This document shows, piece by piece, positions 19,740 to 23,229 of a stretch of 23,229 bases of DNA. A program made the translations under genes and the position numbers. Source of the DNA: a virus; IMG/VR virus record IMGVR_UViG_3300036761_002433, positions 1 through 23,229 of that record. The stretch is one strand, 5' to 3'. The notes beneath the pieces were generated by a model. It searched no databases. It saw only the letters and a list, made by a program, of their open reading frames with translations, and was not told where the DNA came from. Numbering within the stretch: the stretch's first letter is position 1; each line of letters starts with the position of its first letter.

Positions 19740-22161
19740 CGACGGAGGGCTGGAGCTGGGGAGGCGTCACGCCCTTGGGAGGCGCGGCTACGGGAGGGAC
19801 GACTCCAGGAGGCACGGCTCCGGGTTGTCCCGGAATAGGCTGCTCGGATTGCACAGAAGACACCTCATCATCGGGGTCATGCTCGGGGAAGTTCGCGATG
19901 GTGCGCAGATGCTCTTCGAGCCCCGGGTCCGGGAACAGAGGCATGCCTGCCGTCGCGAGTGACTGGAGGTAAGCCGCTATCTCCGTCAGGTCAACGTGCT
20001 TCACATCCGCATGCGAGAGCATCGGCTGCAACTCGAACTCGATATCGTTCAGCTCCATCAAGCGTGGAAGCGCGTAGCGGTTGAACACCGCAGCAACCTC
20101 GTCGAGGAACGTACCGAGCGCGGTGCCGAACAGGTCAATCTTGGACGAGCCGAGCGCGAAGCTCCCCACGTTCTCGTGCCCGAGCAGGATGAAGTCCGCG
20201 AGCACCGACATCGCGATACGCTGGTCGTAGCGGGAGATGACACCATCCGTGTCGAACTGGCGACGCCCGCCGGTCGAGAGCAGCGTTAGGTCGTAACGCT
20301 TGTTCCCGTGCTCATCGTAGGACAGCGGGAACACGACGCCGTCCTGCTCATCGCGCTTGATGGTCGCGACTAGGTTCTTGATGACCCCGAGCGTCGCGGT
20401 CTCGGCGGGGGTCGCGCCATCGGCGAGCATCGAAGCGGGCACCCACGCGATGGGCAGACCCGCGAGGTCGCGCTCCATGCCGATGGCCTCAACCTCTTCG
20501 AGCCGGGACTTGAAGAACCATGGGCGGTAGGCGTTGCGGAGGATGGAGTTATGGGACGCCACGAGCCCTTCTCCAGCGAGGAACAGGTGCGACGGTCCGT
20601 CTGTCTCGATGCAGCGCGTGGGGCCATCTTCGATACGCTCACACCCGACGATGTAATGGAACCGCCGGGCTCGCACTTCCTTGCAGCGAGCACGCTTCCG
20701 CTCTAGCCGGAACGGCATGAAGGTCGGCGTGAACTTCGCGCACCACGCCTCCCTTGTGGAATCGGTCGCTCGCTTACGCAGCGACACCCGGCACCCGACA
20801 CCCAGGCTCCTGACGAGACCCGCCACTGCGTCAACGAGACCCCGATTCGTGTTGGTGAACTCGCAACGCCCATCCTTGTCCACCGTGCCATCGGAATCCA
20901 TGAGCCCCTGAAGGAGCGCAAGGCGTTGACCGCTGCTCGCGCGCAGATACTGCTCCGGGACATGCTTGTCTCCCAGCACTCCCTCGACCCGTAGGTCTCG
21001 CTGAAGGTCGCCATACACACGGAGCTGACGGCCATTCACCGAACTACCGTTCACCAACTCCTTGACCGGATACCCAGCTTGCTCGATGAGGAACGTGGTC
21101 TCTTCAGCATCCTGAGCATGGCACGCTATCGAACCAGCGAGGGTTGTACCGTCCCCCAGCCACAGGCCGAGCACATAGGGGTCGATGAGAAGGCTCTGCA
21201 CCGGGAGGTCCAAGGGCCCCGCCCATGCCACCGCATGATTCGTCACACCGTTCGCGTTCTTGACCTGCTGGGCAATCTCTTCGGTTGACCGAATCCGAGC
21301 CGCGACACGTCGCGCTCGCTCAGAGACCGTCGTCGTCTCCCACTGGTGCCCGCCGTCCGCGACGATGACGCTCCCGTCGCTGAACCGCATCCGATACCGG
21401 GGGCGACCCTCCCAACCGGCGACAGCCGAGACATACCGCATCCGCCCCGACTCGTCGAAGACCTTATCCCCTTCGCGCAGCTCTCCCATCGTGGTCCAGC
21501 CGTCGGGCGTGAAGATGGGTGTCGCCGGGTCGAGGGCGCGCCCCTCCGGGTTCCCCTTGTGCGCCTGCGTGCGGAACAGCAGCGCCTTCTCGATGGGGAT
21601 GAACACCAGCTCGTAGGTCGGCGGCGACTGCTGCCACATGCCCTTGGTCCCGCCGTCGTCGTCGAACTCCCACTTGTAGAGCGTGTCCTGCGAGCGCACC
21701 GCTATCTTGCGCCAGCCGATGCGCCCGTCGTCGTACTTCGAGCGGAGCTTCACGTCCTTCTGGTCGGGCCCGCGCCGGACCTTGTAGACCAGCTCGTGGT
21801 AGCTCCAGCCGAAGGGAAGGAACGACAGCACCGAGGACAAGGTCTCGGCCCACGATGACGACATGTCCGAGAGGCAGCTCTCGACGAACTCAGCAACCTC
21901 GTACGCCTCCACCGACTCGTCCACCGGGTCGAGCCGCCACTCGACCTGGCGCATGAGCATGTCGACCGTGAACAAGATGGCCCCGACCACCGGGTCGTTA
22001 TCCGCCATCTGGCGATAGATGCGGCGGCCCTTTACGTCCTGAAGGTCCTTGAGGAACTCCTCCTGAACCCGCCCCCCGAACTGAACGAGCCCGGTCGCGC
22101 CTATCTCATCCGTCGGCTTGAACTTCTTCTCGACCTGGGCCTCCCCGTTGGTACTACTCAT
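19708..22161 (-). CDS. Portal protein (DUF935 / Mu gp29-like) interrupted by an intein
   Basis: An 817-residue precursor. The exteins give a 487-residue portal: MSSTNGEAQVEKKFKPTDEI onward, with YRQMADNDPVVGAILFTVDM, FGWSYHELVYKVRRG and, after the intein, ILRNAYRPWFFKSRLEEVEA, GMERDLAGLPIAWVPASML and FALGSSKIDLF. This is the DUF935 portal family of many Mu-like and actinobacterial phages. Portals form the dodecameric ring through which DNA enters and leaves the head. The intein (A209 to N538) lies in the conserved NPEGR-SILRNAYRPW segment, so splicing is needed for function. The C-terminal 50 residues are Pro-rich (PGQPGAVPPGVVPPVAAPPK). The start overlaps the upstream 54-residue gene. It is the first large gene of the visible head operon. 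Confidence 0.92.
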   Translation of the reverse strand: MSSTNGEAQVEKKFKPTDEIGATGLVQFGGRVQEEFLKDLQDVKGRRIYRQMADNDPVVGAILFTVDMLMRQVEWRLDPVDESVEAYEVAEFVESCLSDMSSSWAETLSSVLSFLPFGWSYHELVYKVRRGPDQKDVKLRSKYDDGRIGWRKIAVRSQDTLYKWEFDDDGGTKGMWQQSPPTYELVFIPIEKALLFRTQAHKGNPEGRALDPATPIFTPDGWTTMGELREGDKVFDESGRMRYVSAVAGWEGRPRYRMRFSDGSVIVADGGHQWETTTVSERARRVAARIRSTEEIAQQVKNANGVTNHAVAWAGPLDLPVQSLLIDPYVLGLWLGDGTTLAGSIACHAQDAEETTFLIEQAGYPVKELVNGSSVNGRQLRVYGDLQRDLRVEGVLGDKHVPEQYLRASSGQRLALLQGLMDSDGTVDKDGRCEFTNTNRGLVDAVAGLVRSLGVGCRVSLRKRATDSTREAWCAKFTPTFMPFRLERKRARCKEVRARRFHYIVGCERIEDGPTRCIETDGPSHLFLAGEGLVASHNSILRNAYRPWFFKSRLEEVEAIGMERDLAGLPIAWVPASMLADGATPAETATLGVIKNLVATIKRDEQDGVVFPLSYDEHGNKRYDLTLLSTGGRRQFDTDGVISRYDQRIAMSVLADFILLGHENVGSFALGSSKIDLFGTALGTFLDEVAAVFNRYALPRLMELNDIEFELQPMLSHADVKHVDLTEIAAYLQSLATAGMPLFPDPGLEEHLRTIANFPEHDPDDEVSSVQSEQPIPGQPGAVPPGVVPPVAAPPKGVTPPQLQPSVDAAVAAARPA
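20548..21537 (-). mobile_element. Class 3-type intein with LAGLIDADG homing endonuclease, 330 aa
   Basis: Intein residues are A209-N538 of the precursor. Block A begins with Ala (ALDPATPIFTPDGWTTMGEL) instead of Cys or Ser. Block B reads VIVADGGHQWET, with H272 and W274. Two LAGLIDADG motifs are present: VLGLWLGDGT (330-339) and LLQGLMDSDGT (416-426), so the endonuclease looks intact. Block F is RCIETDGPSHLFL with C517, and block G is LVASHN-S. Ala1 with Trp at B:12 and Cys at F:4 is the signature of class 3 inteins, in which the block F Cys is the first nucleophile. The usual Thr before HN is Ser536 here. The +1 residue is Ser539. Precise removal restores NPEGR-SILRN. Such inteins are known mostly from phage genes. 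Confidence 0.92.
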
Positions 22162-22318
22162 GAGAGAGCCCTCGCGTCATAGGACACAAGTTCGCCAGAT
22201 GCATCGCCAAGAGCATCGCGCGCGCGTCAAGAATCTCTCTCAGCTCCCCGCACTCCGGGCACATGATGGACAGCTTCTCCTTACCGGGGTCACCCTGCTG
22301 ACCCGAGGCGGCCTCCAT
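22154..22318 (-). CDS. Small Cys-containing protein upstream of portal, 54 aa
   Basis: The protein begins MEAASGQQGDPGKEKLSIMC and contains CPECGELREILDARAMLLAM, then a last Cys in NLCPMTRG. C20, C23 and C45 could form part of a zinc site together with a His (H40 or H53). Its stop TAG overlaps the first codons of the portal gene, and AGGGG lies 4 bases before the ATG, so it is probably translated just ahead of the portal. The family is not recognised. The third codon positions and the overlap support it. It might be a small assembly or regulatory factor; nothing more can be said. Confidence 0.6.
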   Translation of the reverse strand: MEAASGQQGDPGKEKLSIMCPECGELREILDARAMLLAMHLANLCPMTRGLSHE

Positions 22319-22326
22319 GACCCCTC

Positions 22327-22354
22327 ATCCTACGTTGGACCGGGGACCAATCAA
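22327..22354 (-). promoter_or_regulatory. Weak candidate promoter for the portal operon
   Basis: On the minus strand TTGATT (22354-22349) and TAGGAT (22332-22327) are 16 bases apart, in the 70-base divergent gap before the 54-residue gene. The -10 box lies so close to the ATG that the transcript would be nearly leaderless, which is possible in actinobacterial hosts but leaves the AGGGG partly unused. The operon could equally be transcribed from further upstream. Confidence 0.25.
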
Positions 22355-22388
22355 CGAGCCCCCGAATCGGTCACCGTAGCGTGCCAGT

Positions 22389-22724
22389 ATGTCCCGCATG
22401 GATTGCGACTACTGCGACGAGGGCAACGTCGCCGTCGACGGGTGGCACACCTACTTCGCATCGACCCCGGTGGACGAAGCGTCCTACCGCGTGCCCTGCG
22501 CCATCAACCCGCCCTGCGCCTCCTGCGCGACCGGGAGCGTGGCCGTTGACGGGTGGCACACCTACCCAAAGATGGACCCTGACGAGTACGCGCTCATGGA
22601 CCTCAAGCCGTACCGGATACCCTGCACCGTAAACCCGCCATCTACCGACGACGTCGCCGTCGTCGCAAGCCTCCCCGAGCCTCATCCCTCGGGGGGGCTT
22701 ACGACTACTACGACGAACACCTAG
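22389..22724 (+). CDS. Protein with a duplicated Cys-containing unit, 111 aa
   Basis: Two units of about 40 residues follow each other. The first is CDYCDEGNVAVDGWHTY...RVPCAINPPC (6-43) and the second CASCATGSVAVDGWHTY...RIPCTVNPPS (43-84). Each has a CxxC pair and a later Cys, probably one zinc-binding knuckle per unit. VAVDGWHTY is identical in both, while the codons differ at third positions (GTC/GTG, GTC/GTT). This shows that the plus-strand protein is what has been conserved. The end (GGLTTTTTNT) runs through a hairpin. No ribosome binding site is seen before the ATG, so the start is uncertain and translation may be leaderless. It lies alone, opposite to the neighbouring genes. Function unknown; nucleic-acid or protein binding is plausible. 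Confidence 0.62.
   Translation: MSRMDCDYCDEGNVAVDGWHTYFASTPVDEASYRVPCAINPPCASCATGSVAVDGWHTYPKMDPDEYALMDLKPYRIPCTVNPPSTDDVAVVASLPEPHPSGGLTTTTTNT
22668..22699 (+). terminator. Strong GC hairpin at the 3' end of the duplicated-unit gene
   Basis: AGCCTCCCCGAG (22668-22679) pairs with CTCGGGGGGGCT (22688-22699) around an 8-base loop, a 12-bp stem with one mismatch. A smaller hairpin, GACGACG-TCGC-CGTCGTC, lies just upstream. No T-run follows on either strand, so this is at best a non-canonical terminator, which is common in high-GC actinobacterial replicons. It overlaps the last coding part of the gene. Confidence 0.4.
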
Positions 22725-22786
22725 GTGGCAGCGAGGCGCTTTGGTTGTCCTAGGCCCAGGTCCCCGGCTTGGTCCCTCGCTGCCAC
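22725..22786. other. 62-nt element with perfect 12-bp terminal inverted repeat
   Basis: GTGGCAGCGAGG (22725-22736) is the exact reverse complement of CCTCGCTGCCAC (22775-22786), enclosing 38 bases that contain the palindrome CCTAGG. The element starts right after the TAG of the plus-strand gene. As RNA it would form a long stable hairpin with a structured loop. It could be a bidirectional terminator between convergent transcripts, a small structured RNA or a binding or recombination site. It does not fold as a tRNA. No T-run is present. Confidence 0.45.
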
Positions 22787-22847
22787 GATTCACTGACGGC
22801 CAGATTCGTAGTGCGGACCTGGATACGTCAGAAGGCAATCACCTCCC

Positions 22848-22892
22848 CTACGAGCGCTCCTTGGGTTTCTCGAAGTCCTCGTCGATGCTCAT
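22848..22892 (-). CDS. Possible 14-aa coupled mini-ORF
   Basis: MSIDEDFEKPKERS, started in an ATGA overlap with the end of the upstream 80-residue gene. Only the overlap, in the style of neighbouring genes, supports it. It may be a real micropeptide, a chance frame or the rest of a decayed gene. Confidence 0.2.
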   Translation of the reverse strand: MSIDEDFEKPKERS

Positions 22893-23131
22893 GCCCGCCC
22901 CTCCCGTTCAGACAGGGCTGCGCGGGCGATGTCCTGCAACTCAACCGTGCGCTCGTTGAATCCGAACTCGCCGCTCGAAAGCTTCGTCTCTATTCGTTCC
23001 AGCGCGTCCTTGTAGCGGTCCATAAGGGCCACCGCGTTTCTCTGTGGCGGCACAATCTCATAGAGCAGGTGCATCCGGCGATTGTCACGGTACAGACGTT
23101 CGTTCTCGCTCATGGCCATATCGCGTTCCAT
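22889..23131 (-). CDS. Helical charged protein, 80 aa or longer, 5' end possibly off window
   Basis: From the ATG at 23131 the product is MERDMAMSENERLYRDNRRM, then LLYEIVPPQRNAVALMDRYK and helices up to ALSEREGRA. It is mainly alpha-helical with many Arg and Glu. No ribosome binding site precedes the ATG. The same frame stays open without a stop to the right edge and reads protein-like there (TTAALSRILTRLRTANVS), so the real start may lie outside the window and the gene be partial. No family is recognised. It lies upstream of the portal operon on the same strand, separated from it by the plus-strand gene and the hairpins. Confidence 0.5.
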   Translation of the reverse strand: MERDMAMSENERLYRDNRRMHLLYEIVPPQRNAVALMDRYKDALERIETKLSSGEFGFNERTVELQDIARAALSEREGRA

Positions 23132-23229
23132 CGAGACGTTAGCTGTACGTAGACGGGTGAGGATGCGGGAGAGAGCTGCGGTGGTCTGGTCCAGCGTTCC
23201 GTGTCCTCCATGAGGCCATTCTGCCTTCA

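Noticed and set aside
21310-21340. Further copy of the GAGAC...GTCTC operator near 21325
   Set aside because: The two arms are separated by 7 instead of 4 bases, lie inside the intein coding sequence and have no -10 box or AGGTGGAG behind them.
22725-22786. tRNA or tRNA-like gene
   Set aside because: The 12-bp stem is too long for an acceptor stem, and no T-arm GTTCRA, D-arm or anticodon arm can be placed in the 38-base interior.
22371-22838. Minus-strand open frame of 155 codons at the right end
   Set aside because: It is antisense to the duplicated-unit gene, whose synonymous codon differences show that the plus strand is coding. The product is Val, Gly and Arg-rich without motif.

Overview
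This window looks like part of the genome of a double-stranded DNA tailed phage (or a prophage) of a high-GC host, most likely an actinobacterium. The signs are the very GC-rich third codon positions, genes packed with ATGA or TGATG overlaps, strong GGAGG ribosome binding sites, and a complete head module: portal, MuF-type minor head protein, XkdF-type protease, scaffold, decoration protein and major capsid protein. No terminase, tail, integrase, tRNA, rRNA or CRISPR sequence is visible, so both genome ends lie elsewhere.

Layout. The minus strand carries the head module, read from right to left. It starts with two small genes and the portal (22318 to 19708), and the portal is interrupted by a 330-residue LAGLIDADG intein. 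Nine overlapping or closely spaced genes follow (19739 to 8764). They include the MuF protein, a large protein with an XkdF protease domain, and a set of proteins ending in domains that resemble secreted or injected toxins: a zincin, two ADP-ribosyltransferase-like domains, a Cys-His (papain or transglutaminase-like) domain and a RelA/SpoT-like domain. A plus-strand block of about 14 small genes (4159 to 8767) then interrupts the head module. The minus-strand module resumes at 3943 with the scaffold, decoration protein, major capsid protein and a run of small, mostly beta-rich head or connector proteins that reaches the left edge.

The most unusual feature is a short motif, roughly K-[YF]-S-E-D-Q-P-R-D-E-x-G-[RK]-W-[ST]-S-G-G, with a related form N-P-Y-H-D-E-L-G-R-F. 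It occurs 13 times in the nine consecutive genes between the portal and the plus-strand block. It usually sits just before an effector-like domain and it flanks the protease domain on both sides. My reading is that these proteins are packaged in the head and that the motif is a shared packaging or processing tag, comparable in idea to the T4 internal proteins cleaved by the prohead protease. This is inference. Some copies are also near-identical in DNA, which would let domains be exchanged by recombination.

The plus-strand block has its own control elements: four sites with an inverted repeat GAGAC-N4-GTCT(C) followed by a -10-like box and AGGTGGAG. Two of these belong to a perfect 54-bp direct repeat that also encodes the last four residues (ETPV) and the stop codon of the preceding gene. 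Most of its proteins are small and of unknown function. The largest carries a zinc-binding segment and a likely OB fold. The right end holds a plus-strand gene with a duplicated Cys-containing unit and two large hairpins.
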